Assembly: GCA_964614065.1 (NCBI GenBank)
Contig: CAZTJJ010000031.1
Span: 1 to 15,247 of the forward strand
DNA length: 15,247 nucleotides
Direction: 5' to 3'
Source: M55B111 sp964614065
GTDB lineage: Bacteria > Bipolaricaulota > Bipolaricaulia > M55B111
This document shows positions 1 through 7,253 of this stretch, in pieces (positions within the stretch are counted from its first letter, which is position 1; each line of letters begins with the position of its first letter). Under the pieces are notes generated by a model. That model was not told the origin of the DNA and ran no database searches. It saw only the letters and a list, made by a program, of their open reading frames with translations. A program made the translations under genes and the position numbers.

Positions 1-54
1 ATAAGAACCACGGGATTTTGAGTCCCGCGCGTCTGCCAATTCCGCCACCCTGGC
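1..54 (-). tRNA. tRNA-Leu (anticodon CAA), partial: 3' part lies outside the window
   Basis: Read on the minus strand, the sequence begins with a seven-base acceptor arm GCCAGGG at 54-48. It is followed by TG, the D-arm GCGGAATTGGCAGACGC and the anticodon stem CGGGA/TCCCG enclosing the loop CTCAAAA. The anticodon is therefore CAA, which reads the Leu codon UUG. The D-arm is typical of bacterial tRNA-Leu. The window ends just after the anticodon arm, in the expected long variable arm, so the T-arm and 3' acceptor strand are missing. The family assignment is solid from the D and anticodon arms alone. Confidence 0.9.
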
Positions 55-63
55 TTAGGCTAA

Positions 64-92
64 AGTATAGTTACTTGCTGTAACCAAATCAA
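64..92 (-). promoter_or_regulatory. Sigma70-type promoter for tRNA-Leu
   Basis: On the minus strand TTGATT (92-87) is separated by exactly 17 bases from TATACT (69-64). A start about seven bases downstream would fall just ahead of the mature tRNA 5' end at 54, leaving a very short leader. Spacing, -10 quality and position agree, but this was judged by eye only. Confidence 0.5.
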
Positions 93-266
93 CCAACTCC
101 AATTACACACCTTGATAGAGAACTATCAAAGTACTCTCAAATGCATTATGTAGTGATCTCAGAACTACATCCTGGCACTGAATCAGGAGACGTCTTTGGA
201 GCACTTCTCACCAAAATTAGCCGAGGAGATGAAGTAGTTTTTTTACTCTAATCTCGTGAAATTCGT

Positions 267-294
267 AAAAAAAGAGGACTACTGCTCAGTCCTC
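267..294 (-). terminator. Intrinsic terminator of the DUF502-rhomboid transcript
   Basis: On the minus strand a perfect 7-bp stem, GAGGACT and AGTCCTC, with a 7-base loop (294-274) is followed directly by seven T residues (273-267). It lies about 80 bases past the rhomboid stop codon and has no T-tract in the opposite direction, so it works for leftward transcription only. Confidence 0.82.
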
Positions 295-373
295 AAAATT
301 ACGAGTCGCTGTTCTAGTCAAGTTTCCCGTAATAATGAACTTTCAGACTTCTGGCCAAAACCCAGGCCAAAAA

Positions 374-1165
374 TCACCTAAAATAATCAAAAAGCCGTAT
401 CTTTTCGACTTCACTCTTGAAATAGGGTGTCATTAAACCACCAGCAATAAAGCCACCAACGTGTGCCAGACGTGCTACTTGACCTACCGGTTCGCCGACT
501 GCACGAACTAACTCAAACAAAAACCATAAACCCACCATAATGAATGCGGGAATTTCGATAAAAGTAAAGAAAAAAAATACCGGGAGGAGAGTGACGATTC
601 TCGAGTTTGGATAAAGTAATAAATAGGCAGCCATGACCCCGGCGATCGCCCCCGAAGCTCCAACCATAGGTATTCCGCTTCCGGGGCTGGCCACTATCTG
701 CAACAATCCCCCAGCGATACCAGATAGAAAGTAAAACGCAGCAAATCGGAAAGGGCCCATTGCATCCTCGACGTTATCTCCAAAAATCCAGAGAAAAAGC
801 ATATTTCCAGCTAGATGGAAGAACCCTCCGTGCACGAAAGTGGAAGTAATTAAAGTTAAAATAACAGGAAAACTTACCATGGGAGGAAAATCCGCAAAGT
901 TGGATATCTCTCCAGGTACCGCGCCGTACTTTAAAAAAAAGTTACTTTTGGGCGAGATCCGGTACCCCTGTATCCTGGCTTGCCCCAGCCTCGCGTCATC
1001 AAGAGGGAGAACATCGTACTCCTTCCACTTGGACAAATTGATCACCAGATTTTGCTGGCTACTCAAGCTCAGCTCAAATAGAAAAACAACTACACAAATG
1101 CCGATTAACGTCACTGTGACCCAGGAAAACCTGTAGCTGGGTCGTTTATCACGGATTGGGATCAA
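374..1165 (-). CDS. Rhomboid-family intramembrane serine protease
   Basis: 263 residues, predicted polytopic membrane protein. It cleaves transmembrane substrates within the bilayer using a Ser-His dyad. Visible features: a first membrane segment around residues 16-33; a soluble insertion at 34-95; a HGGFFHLAGN block at 112-121 (His117 and Asn121 in the HxxxN oxyanion arrangement); the catalytic GASG at 169-172 with Ser171; and the final helix motif AHVGGFIAGG with catalytic His235. All active-site residues are present, so the enzyme should be functional. The start is a TTG at 1165, six bases after the stop of the DUF502 gene, implying co-transcription and coupled translation; there is no strong Shine-Dalgarno sequence. 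The transcript ends at the terminator at 267-294. The natural substrate cannot be told from sequence. Confidence 0.93.
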   Translation of the reverse strand: MIPIRDKRPSYRFSWVTVTLIGICVVVFLFELSLSSQQNLVINLSKWKEYDVLPLDDARLGQARIQGYRISPKSNFFLKYGAVPGEISNFADFPPMVSFPVILTLITSTFVHGGFFHLAGNMLFLWIFGDNVEDAMGPFRFAAFYFLSGIAGGLLQIVASPGSGIPMVGASGAIAGVMAAYLLLYPNSRIVTLLPVFFFFTFIEIPAFIMVGLWFLFELVRAVGEPVGQVARLAHVGGFIAGGLMTPYFKSEVEKIRLFDYFR

Positions 1166-1171
1166 TTAAGT

Positions 1172-1840
1172 TCACCCATTGTTTGAACCTTGGTTAGCAA
1201 GACCACCACTAATTGCATCGACTCTACCATCGTTATCCGGGGAAGAAATACCCATAGAAACAACCAACTTAATACCTTCCTCGACAGTCATATCCAGATA
1301 GGTAACATCTTCTTCCGGTAACAAGAACAGTTTACCGGTAAACGGATTAGGGGCACTAAATATATAAATTGCAACTTTATCACCGATGTGGTTGGTGACG
1401 AAACCCACTGTATAGCTACCTGGCCTTGGATATTCAAACATAACTGCTTCCTCAAAAGAGGAAAAGGCACCTCGGCCGAGGATGGCCTCTGAAATTTCTT
1501 GAGCAGGTTGATAGATTCGCTTCACGAGAGGAAGCTTCTGGAGAAGAAGGTTTAAATAGCGCTGCGCCAGTCGTCCAAGGTATATCCGTGAGATCAGCCC
1601 AAACAGCAAGATAACTATGACCGTATAGATAACACTTAAACCGGGTATCCATTCAATCCCAAAGAGTCTTTCAAGAGAATGACTCAGTCGAGCTCCAATA
1701 ACAGTTCCCCGACCGAAAAACCTATCAATTAAATTATAACCAAGCCAAAGCAAATACCCGGTGATGGTAACTGGCAGTATAATTACAAGGCCGTCAATCA
1801 CGGAGTCTCTTAAAAATTGGAATAACCGGGTAAATTTCAT
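1172..1840 (-). CDS. DUF502-family membrane protein
   Basis: 222 residues. Two membrane segments are visible, about 14-36 and 68-88, followed by a soluble C-terminal domain. Family hallmarks are the LPLVKRIYQPAQEI stretch (103-116) and a conserved block in the soluble domain, APNPFTGKLFLLPEEDV (163-179) continuing into LDMTVEEGIKLVVSMG (182-197). This matches the widespread DUF502/COG2928 family, whose biochemical role is not established. The C-terminal tail after residue 200 is hydrophilic and Asn/Gly/Ser-rich, probably disordered. It begins with ATG at 1840 and is followed after six bases by the rhomboid gene, so the two form a membrane-protein pair. It lies 92 bp downstream of the ABC ATPase gene on the same strand and could be read through from it. 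No clear promoter of its own was found. Confidence 0.88.
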   Translation of the reverse strand: MKFTRLFQFLRDSVIDGLVIILPVTITGYLLWLGYNLIDRFFGRGTVIGARLSHSLERLFGIEWIPGLSVIYTVIVILLFGLISRIYLGRLAQRYLNLLLQKLPLVKRIYQPAQEISEAILGRGAFSSFEEAVMFEYPRPGSYTVGFVTNHIGDKVAIYIFSAPNPFTGKLFLLPEEDVTYLDMTVEEGIKLVVSMGISSPDNDGRVDAISGGLANQGSNNG

Positions 1841-1932
1841 AACCAGACCACTACTGCATTTGAATTAAAATAACACTCCGCTATCCAGAATGAAGGAAAG
1901 ATGATATAACTTCCCCCGAGGGTTCGCTGAGG

Positions 1933-3033
1933 CTAAATTAACGCATCCCCGGTCTCGTTGTCGAATACATGAGTATACTGCATATTCGCGTAAAGCTTGA
2001 GATCCTGATCTGGCGCTACATCAATCCTGGGATCCAACTGAGCAACAATTTCCTCGTCGGCCACTTCTGCGTGAACAAGTATCTCATCACCTAAAGGCTC
2101 TGTAACCAGGATATGTACATCCATATCAGTTCCTTCGGACCTGTCATGAGCAGTTTCCTCGGACACCAAGTCTTCAGGTCGGACACCAAATGTCACTTCC
2201 TCGCCTTTCCTATCCTCAAGCTCTTTGGTAAATTCATCCGGCAAGACCAAGCTGAAACCTTCCCCTTTGATGGTTAAATGACCATTTTGTTCAACCAATT
2301 GAGCAACTAGGAAGTTCATAGACGGGCTACCGATAAATCCAGCCACAAACTGATTATTGGGATGGTCGTAGATTTCCTGAGGGGGAGCGTACTGTTGAAT
2401 AACCCCCTCATCAATCACCGCCACACGGTTGCCTAAAGTCATTGCTTCCACCTGATCGTGGGTTACGTACATAGAGGTAGTCGCCAAATCATGGTGCAAT
2501 TCCTGAAGCTCCGCTCTCATCTGAACTCGAAGCTTAGCATCAAGGTTAGATAGCGGCTCATCAAACAAGAAAACTTTCGGATTTCTAGCTATTGCTCTTC
2601 CAACTGCAACCCTTTGCCGCTGGCCTCCAGATAATTCTTTGGGTTTTGACTTGAGCTTACCTTCTATGCCCAATAACTTTGCAGTCTTGTTAACCCGTTC
2701 CTCTATCTCATCTTTGGGAAGCTTTCTAAGTTTTAGGCCAAAGGCAATATTGTTATAAACATCCATGTGGGGATATAACGCATAATTCTGAAAGACCATG
2801 GCGATATCTCTATCTTTTGGAGGCACGCCGTTGACGACCTGATCCCCAATATACACTTCCCCTTCAGTAGGTTCTTCGAGACCGGCGACACACCGTAAAG
2901 TGGTGGTCTTACCACAACCAGACGGCCCAACAAGGACGATAAACTCAGAGTCTTCAATTCTAAGGCTAGCGTTATTAACGGCCTTTAAATCGCCAAATTT
3001 CTTCGTCACATTTTCTAACCTTACTTCAGCCAT
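1933..3033 (-). CDS. MalK/UgpC/MsmK-type carbohydrate ABC transporter ATP-binding protein (orphan)
   Basis: 366 residues, full length for the CUT1 sugar-transporter ATPase family. The nucleotide-binding domain (1-235) has Walker A GPSGCGKTT (36-44), Q-loop Gln82, signature LSGGQ (134-138), Walker B ending in DEP (158-160), D-loop SNLD and H-loop His192. Residues 236-366 form the TOBE/OB regulatory domain with the family motif FGVRPEDL (282-289). It would energise import of an oligosaccharide or glycerol phosphate from the cytoplasmic face. No binding protein or permease lies beside it, as is common for MsmK/UgpC-type ATPases shared by several importers. Start ATG at 3033 has GGGAGGG upstream at good spacing; an overlapping ATG at 3037 hits a stop after three codons. 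A promoter and a 12-bp hairpin lie upstream. The substrate is not deducible. Confidence 0.92.
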   Translation of the reverse strand: MAEVRLENVTKKFGDLKAVNNASLRIEDSEFIVLVGPSGCGKTTTLRCVAGLEEPTEGEVYIGDQVVNGVPPKDRDIAMVFQNYALYPHMDVYNNIAFGLKLRKLPKDEIEERVNKTAKLLGIEGKLKSKPKELSGGQRQRVAVGRAIARNPKVFLFDEPLSNLDAKLRVQMRAELQELHHDLATTSMYVTHDQVEAMTLGNRVAVIDEGVIQQYAPPQEIYDHPNNQFVAGFIGSPSMNFLVAQLVEQNGHLTIKGEGFSLVLPDEFTKELEDRKGEEVTFGVRPEDLVSEETAHDRSEGTDMDVHILVTEPLGDEILVHAEVADEEIVAQLDPRIDVAPDQDLKLYANMQYTHVFDNETGDALI

Positions 3034-3052
3034 TCATTATCCCTCCCGACCG

Positions 3053-3090
3053 CGGTCACCGTCTGTTTGTACTGAACTAGACGGTGACCG
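3053..3090 (-). promoter_or_regulatory. 5'UTR hairpin / inverted repeat upstream of the ABC ATPase
   Basis: A perfect 12-bp inverted repeat, CGGTCACCGTCT (3053-3064) and AGACGGTGACCG (3079-3090), encloses 14 bases. It ends about six bases before the GGGAGGG ribosome-binding site of the ATPase gene and lies inside its predicted leader. No T-tract follows it on either strand, so it does not look like a terminator. It could be an mRNA stem controlling access to the ribosome-binding site or stability, or a dyad operator for a sugar-responsive repressor. Which one cannot be decided here. Confidence 0.6.
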
Positions 3091-3169
3091 TAGGAAAATC
3101 TACTTACAGACATTGAACTAAAGGTAGAACAGTCTGAAAATACCAACATGTCGAATTTCTTAGCGCATC

Positions 3170-3198
3170 ATTATACCAATTATTCAATATAGTATCTA
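3170..3198 (-). promoter_or_regulatory. Candidate sigma70 promoter for the ABC ATPase gene
   Basis: On the minus strand a consensus TATAAT (3175-3170) lies 17 bases downstream of TAGATA (3198-3193), a four-of-six -35 match. Transcription from here would give a leader of about 130 bases that includes the 3053-3090 hairpin. The region is AT-rich, so chance matches are possible. Confidence 0.42.
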
Positions 3199-3345
3199 GA
3201 AAGGAATAACTCTTTCCATAGTCAAAAATCTATTCACCCAATGATGCAAACTTGAGTTGCTTATCTTATTATTGTTTGTTGTACAGTATATCTGTCAACG
3301 CTCTGTTTATCCGAGAATAACATACAAAACGTCCCGCAACAACAT

Positions 3346-3351
3346 GGAGGT
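3346..3351 (+). promoter_or_regulatory. Ribosome-binding site fixing the coaD start
   Basis: GGAGGT at 3346-3351 is seven bases ahead of the ATG at 3359. The protein that starts there begins MPKAIYPGSFDP, exactly where CoaD family members begin. This rejects the longer in-frame start at 3257 and the ATG at 3344. Confidence 0.8.
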
Positions 3352-3358
3352 CACAACT

Positions 3359-3856
3359 ATGCCAAAGGCAATTTACCCAGGCAGTTTCGATCCGATAACT
3401 TATGGACACCTTGATATCATTGAACGTGCCGAAAAAATATTTGATGACTTAATCGTGGGAGTAGTTGAAAATCCACGGAAGGAGACATTATTTTCACCAA
3501 ACACGCGCAAGAGGCTTGTAGAAAAGACAACTATCAAAGAAGATATTAACGTGTCAAAAGTTATCACCTTTTCGGGCCTGCTGGTTAATTGTGCGAAAAA
3601 ATACAACCGAAAATCAATTGTCAGGGGACTACGGGCAAACTCTGACTTCGAATACGAATTTCAAATGGCGCTAACAAACAGAGATCTAGCGCCGGAAATT
3701 GAGTCCGTTTTTCTGATGACCTCTGGCAAATTCTCCTTTCTTAGCTCAAGTATAGTTAAAGAGGTAAAACAGCTCGGAGGAGATGTAAGTACATTCGTAC
3801 CAACAGTAGTTGAAAAAAAATTAGCAGAAAAATTTCATTTAAAGAAAAACCGCTAA
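3359..3856 (+). CDS. coaD: Phosphopantetheine adenylyltransferase (CoaD)
   Basis: 165 residues, normal for bacterial CoaD. It transfers AMP from ATP to 4'-phosphopantetheine to give dephospho-CoA, the penultimate step of coenzyme A synthesis, in the cytoplasm. The nucleotidyltransferase signature GSFDPITYGH is at residues 8-17 (the TxGH histidine binds ATP phosphates). The family block IVRGLRANSDFEYEFQMA follows in the middle, and the C-terminal SSSIVKEV motif is intact. The start is set by the GGAGGT at 3346. It stands alone, divergent from the ABC ATPase and convergent with the HAD gene, whose stop codon is only 20 bp away. No terminator is obvious in that gap, so the two transcripts may overlap. 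Confidence 0.96.
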   Translation: MPKAIYPGSFDPITYGHLDIIERAEKIFDDLIVGVVENPRKETLFSPNTRKRLVEKTTIKEDINVSKVITFSGLLVNCAKKYNRKSIVRGLRANSDFEYEFQMALTNRDLAPEIESVFLMTSGKFSFLSSSIVKEVKQLGGDVSTFVPTVVEKKLAEKFHLKKNR

Positions 3857-3876
3857 AAAACCTACAATCGCTCAAC

Positions 3877-4518
3877 CTAGGTAAAAGTAGATTCTACCTC
3901 AGTCCAGTCTTCTACCAGCCGAACATCCGGGGCCGATTGAAGCAGTTCTTTACGGGGAAAAAGACCTAACCAGTCAATCAAAATGGGTTTTAACCCCACT
4001 TGACTATAAACAAAGGCGTCACCCGGCATATCACCAATCCCATATGAGTCCTGGCTATTTAGGTCAGTAGATTCCTCCAGCAAGTTTCTTAATGCATTTA
4101 GTTTAAATTCCCTGTCATCCATCTTACGTGAAGGCTTCATCATCAACCTAACGTCCCCACAATTTGGATCGGGAAATTTGTGCTCCTGCAACCATTGCTC
4201 GGTGCCAGGCCTCATGCTATCCCCATTCACATCATGACGACCTGTAAGATAAACAATACGCACGCCACGTTCTCTGAGCCTATTTAGCACGCGTATGGAA
4301 GTGTGTTCCGGTACATCGAGATGTAAATATTTATCAGATAAGACCAGCTTCCATAATCTGTCCAACTCAGACTCATTAAGAAACTTGCGAAAGCCACCAA
4401 ATCTTCCCATGGTTTTTTCGTATACATCTACTCTGTTTATCTCCTTCAGTGACCGCTTCATTCGCTCTCTCGGATCAGCAATTGTGTTATCGATGTCAGT
4501 AATAAGAATGTTCATCAT
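3877..4518 (-). CDS. HAD-superfamily phosphatase-like hydrolase
   Basis: 213 residues. All four HAD motifs are visible: motif I DIDNT with Asp8 (nucleophile) and Asp10; motif II LTGRHD with Thr92; motif III Lys139; and motif IV GDMPGD with Asp163 and Asp167 for Mg binding. A helical cap lies between motifs I and II (about residues 17-85). This is the catalytic set of a soluble cytoplasmic phosphohydrolase. The TGR motif with a short cap resembles acid-phosphatase or polynucleotide-phosphatase-like HADs, but the substrate is unknown. Two adjacent ATGs (4518 and 4515) can start it, and no Shine-Dalgarno sequence is visible, so a leaderless or weakly translated mRNA is possible. It is divergent from the GTPase gene at 4681 and convergent with coaD. 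Confidence 0.82.
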   Translation of the reverse strand: MMNILITDIDNTIADPRERMKRSLKEINRVDVYEKTMGRFGGFRKFLNESELDRLWKLVLSDKYLHLDVPEHTSIRVLNRLRERGVRIVYLTGRHDVNGDSMRPGTEQWLQEHKFPDPNCGDVRLMMKPSRKMDDREFKLNALRNLLEESTDLNSQDSYGIGDMPGDAFVYSQVGLKPILIDWLGLFPRKELLQSAPDVRLVEDWTEVESTFT

Positions 4519-4680
4519 TATGTTTTTAGTTTACGTCATCAACTGGCACTTATCCAAATTTAAGGTTATAGTTTACCAAGTTAACTCGTAAAATAGCAGC
4601 AAGTTTTGTGACAATCTCATCAAAAAAGCAGGTTCGTTTCAAGAAAATAACCAATCATTAACCGTAGAGGGGGTATTACC

Positions 4681-5997
4681 TTGAAAACAGTTGTTATAAT
4701 GGGTGCTGCTGGTAGAGATTTTCACAATTTCAATACTTATTTTCGTGATAACAACGATTACAACGTGGTAGCATTTACCGCAACTCAAATTCCTGAAATC
4801 TCAGGTCGCAAGTATCCAGCTGAATTGGCCGGGGATCTCTATCCTGAGGGTATACCAATTAAACACGAAGAAGAACTGCCGGCGTTGATCGACGAATACG
4901 ACGTCGACGAAGTAGTCTTTTCATATAGTGATGTCCCTCATCAATACGTCATGGAGCGAGCATCGCTAGTAAATGCATCTGGGGCAGACTTCAAATTGCT
5001 CAGTCCAGCCCACACGACACTAGAGTCTTCAAAACCTTTGATTTCTATAACTGCAGTCCGAACAGGATCTGGAAAAAGCCAAACCACCAGAAAAATTACC
5101 GATATCCTGCGAGACAGAGGAAAGGTGGTCGCAGTCATAAGACACCCTATGCCTTACGGGGATTTGGCGGCCCAGAAAGTCCAAAGGTTTGAAAATTATT
5201 CCGATATGGATAAACATGACTGCACAATAGAAGAGCGCGAGGAATATGAGCCACACATAGACCGAGGAAATATTGTTTACGCCGGGGTAGATTACGGGGA
5301 AATCCTTCGCCAGGCAGAGCAAGAAGCTGACGTCATCGTCTGGGACGGAGGGAATAACGATTTCTCATTTTACAAAGCAGATTATAACCTAGTTCTAGCG
5401 GATCCCCTTCGGGCGGGTGATGAAAAAACCTACTATCCTGGGAACGTAAGCATTAGAATGGCCGACGCTGTAATCATCAATAAAGTAGAGACAGCAACCC
5501 CGGAACAAGTAAACAAAGTTAGAGAAAACGTAGTGAAATTCAATCCCACAGCAAGGATAGTTGAGGCGACTTCCCCTATAGCAGTAGAAAACCCTCAAGT
5601 TATCAAGGATAGACATGTATTGGTCATCGAAGATGGTCCTACACTCACTCACGGTGGCATGGATCTTGGGGCGGGAACACTGGCTGCAAGAAAATATGGA
5701 GCCGAGCACCTAATCGATCCAAAACCCCATGCCGCTGGATCACTCATAGATACATTTAATCAGTATCCTCATATACCTGAACTTTTACCTGCAATGGGGT
5801 ATGGCTCAAAGCAAGTTCAGGATCTAGAAAAGACAATTCGGAATTGCTCTCCAGAATCTGTCGTCATTGGCACACCCATAGACCTTAGACGGTTAATAGA
5901 CTTTGAGGTTCCTACTACCCGAGTAAAGTACGAATTACAGGAATTAGGAACGCCAAACCTGGAAGATCTATTGGTTGAAGCTGGAGTGATCAGCTGA
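4681..5997 (+). CDS. Cyclic 2,3-diphosphoglycerate synthetase-like P-loop protein
   Basis: 438 residues. The whole length resembles the family named after archaeal cyclic 2,3-diphosphoglycerate synthetase, which uses ATP to cyclise 2,3-diphosphoglycerate. Bacterial members are usually annotated only as GTPases. An N-terminal Rossmann-like domain (1-115, starting KTVVIMGAAGRDFHNF) precedes a P-loop domain with TGSGKS (128-133), a WDGGNND Walker-B-like block (221-227) and IINKVE (265-270), which resembles a G-protein NKxD motif. Start is TTG at 4681, supported by AGGGGG eight to nine bases upstream. It ends two bases before upp, so the two are translationally coupled. The product may be cDPG, a stress solute, or something different in bacteria; the pairing with upp offers no obvious biochemical link. 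Confidence 0.78.
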   Translation: MKTVVIMGAAGRDFHNFNTYFRDNNDYNVVAFTATQIPEISGRKYPAELAGDLYPEGIPIKHEEELPALIDEYDVDEVVFSYSDVPHQYVMERASLVNASGADFKLLSPAHTTLESSKPLISITAVRTGSGKSQTTRKITDILRDRGKVVAVIRHPMPYGDLAAQKVQRFENYSDMDKHDCTIEEREEYEPHIDRGNIVYAGVDYGEILRQAEQEADVIVWDGGNNDFSFYKADYNLVLADPLRAGDEKTYYPGNVSIRMADAVIINKVETATPEQVNKVRENVVKFNPTARIVEATSPIAVENPQVIKDRHVLVIEDGPTLTHGGMDLGAGTLAARKYGAEHLIDPKPHAAGSLIDTFNQYPHIPELLPAMGYGSKQVQDLEKTIRNCSPESVVIGTPIDLRRLIDFEVPTTRVKYELQELGTPNLEDLLVEAGVIS

Positions 5998-5999
5998 CT

Positions 6000-6629
6000 A
6001 TGGAGAGTAAAAACTTAAACGTAGTCAGACACCCCCTTATACAAAACAAGCTTTCCTACTTGAGAGACAAAAATACGGACAACCAAGATTTCCGTTTGAT
6101 TCTTGAAGAGCTAACTACTTTGATGGTATACGAAATAACCAGAAACTACCCGCTCGAAGACACAGTAATAGAAACTCCATTAGAACAGACCACAGTTCAA
6201 ACCATGGCAACAAAAGTTGCCCTAGTTCCTATTCTCAGAGCCGGAGTTGGAATGCTTGAAGGAGTATTAAATCTCCTACCAAAAGCTCGCGTAGGTCATA
6301 TAGGATTATATCGTAACGAGGAAACTTTAAATCCAGTTGAATATTACAAAAAGCTCCCCCAATCATTACCCGAATTCCAGATCATCGTGGTCGACCCTAT
6401 GCTTGCCACGGGAGGCACTGCTAGAGCGGGAGTAAAGATTGTCAAAGAAGAAGGAGGACAAAACGTTCAATTTCTCTGCCTGGTGGCTGCACCTGAAGGT
6501 ATTAAAAACTTTTCGCAAGAGCACTCGAAGGTTCCTATCTACACTGCATCAGTCGATCAGAGATTAGATGAAAACGGATACATTCATCCCGGACTAGGGG
6601 ATGCTGGTGATAGGTTGTTTGGTACCTGA
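6000..6629 (+). CDS. upp: Uracil phosphoribosyltransferase
   Basis: 209 residues, the usual bacterial length. It salvages uracil by joining it to PRPP to give UMP. The PRPP-binding loop VDPMLATGGTA is at 131-141, the conserved PILRAGVGM at 77-85, and the C-terminal uracil-binding block GYIHPGLGDAGDRLFGT at 193-209. All are intact. ATG at 6000 follows the stop of the cDPG-synthetase-like gene by two bases, so it is the second gene of a two-gene operon. Transcription probably ends at the hairpin at 6658-6694. Confidence 0.96.
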   Translation: MESKNLNVVRHPLIQNKLSYLRDKNTDNQDFRLILEELTTLMVYEITRNYPLEDTVIETPLEQTTVQTMATKVALVPILRAGVGMLEGVLNLLPKARVGHIGLYRNEETLNPVEYYKKLPQSLPEFQIIVVDPMLATGGTARAGVKIVKEEGGQNVQFLCLVAAPEGIKNFSQEHSKVPIYTASVDQRLDENGYIHPGLGDAGDRLFGT

Positions 6630-6657
6630 AAAATTTGGGACTCCCTTAAATTAAGTT

Positions 6658-6694
6658 AACAACCCCATCTAGCTTTGCTCAAATGGGGGTTGTT
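6658..6694. terminator. Shared hairpin between convergent upp and nitroreductase genes
   Basis: AACAACCCCAT (6658-6668) pairs with ATGGGGGTTGTT (6683-6694) with one bulged G, around a 14-base loop. It lies 29 bases past upp and 16 bases past the nitroreductase stop on the other strand, so it can serve both transcripts. The T-tracts are poor on both sides (AT-rich only), so termination may be partial. Confidence 0.65.
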
Positions 6695-6710
6695 AGATAT
6701 ATACCAAGCG

Positions 6711-7253
6711 CTACTCGTTGCCAAATTTATTGTAATGGACCATATCCTGCAGTCTAGCTCTCGACTCTTCTCGTTTCTGATCTGGTTTACCCAACGGCAA
6801 TAAATATGTAAGCCTCATTTCTTGGGGGATTCCAAGCAATTCCTTCGCTTCAGCTTCTACAGAACTCTTCCTATTTTCCAAATCATATACGTCAAGCCAA
6901 TAGGATCCTAAACCAATACTGTGAGCAGCAAGCGCCATATTATGTGCAGCTACCGCCCCTTCCTCGATATAATGGCTAGTGCCACAACCGGTGATAGCTA
7001 TTGCGATTGTTACAGGGGCGTTCTTTATCCCCGCTGTATAAATCGTAACGCGTTTAGTCAGCTCGTAGAGCCTTTCTTTGGTTTCTTCATCATCAATAAC
7101 AATGAACTGCCATGGTTGACAGTTTCCAAAACTCTCGGACCAGTACCCTGCTTGGAGTACTGTATTAACTTCCTCTTCTTCAAGGGGGTCCCCTTTAAAC
7201 TTAAACACCATCTTTCTGTCACGGATATTAGACAAAACTTCGTTTTCGAGCAT
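6711..7253 (-). CDS. Nitroreductase-family FMN-dependent oxidoreductase
   Basis: 180 residues, a short single-domain member of the nitroreductase superfamily (NAD(P)H:FMN flavoprotein, normally a homodimer in the cytoplasm). Recognisable segments are the N-terminal RDRKMVFKFK (11-20; family RRSxRxF, FMN phosphate contacts), SFGNCQPWQFIVI (41-53), which replaces the common SxxNxQPW flavin loop, EGAVAAHNMALAAHSIGLGSYW (98-119), and a C-terminal LLPLGKP (151-157). ATG at 7253 has AAGGAGG five bases upstream, a strong ribosome-binding site. It is monocistronic, downstream of the liv operon but separated from livF by 303 bp. Substrate is unknown; the family includes nitroaromatic, quinone and dehalogenating enzymes. 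Confidence 0.9.
   Translation of the reverse strand: MLENEVLSNIRDRKMVFKFKGDPLEEEEVNTVLQAGYWSESFGNCQPWQFIVIDDEETKERLYELTKRVTIYTAGIKNAPVTIAIAITGCGTSHYIEEGAVAAHNMALAAHSIGLGSYWLDVYDLENRKSSVEAEAKELLGIPQEMRLTYLLPLGKPDQKREESRARLQDMVHYNKFGNE

Larger units (their letters stand above)
61..373. other. Intergenic region between tRNA-Leu and the rhomboid gene
   Basis: This 313-bp stretch holds the tRNA promoter (64-92) and the terminator of the rhomboid operon (267-294). It also has two small perfect hairpins: TTGATAG/CTATCAA at 112-129 with a 4-base loop, and ATGTAGT/ACTACAT at 148-170 with a 9-base loop. An uninterrupted plus-strand frame of 36 codons at 141-251 (ATG to TAA) reads like plausible protein but has no visible Shine-Dalgarno sequence, and its first codons overlap the second hairpin. 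It is not called as a gene. Nothing else recognisable is present. Confidence 0.6.
3034..3358. other. Divergent intergenic region between the ABC ATPase and coaD
   Basis: This 325-bp AT-rich stretch contains the leftward promoter (3170-3198), the leader hairpin (3053-3090) and the coaD ribosome-binding site (3346-3351). A plus-strand frame open from 3257 into coaD would add 34 residues to CoaD but is leader sequence, not protein. No confident rightward promoter for coaD was found. Confidence 0.6.

Noticed and set aside
351..368. TGGCC/GGCCA inverted repeat just past the rhomboid stop as a terminator
   Set aside because: The stem has only about five pairs and no T-tract; the hairpin with T7 at 267-294 is far better.
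840..1136. 98-codon plus-strand frame antisense to the rhomboid gene
   Set aside because: It lies entirely over conserved rhomboid codons and shows no protein family features.
3257..3358. 34-residue N-terminal extension of CoaD
   Set aside because: The GGAGGT at 3346 and the family's usual start at MPKAIYPGSFDP place the start at 3359; the extension is AT-rich leader.
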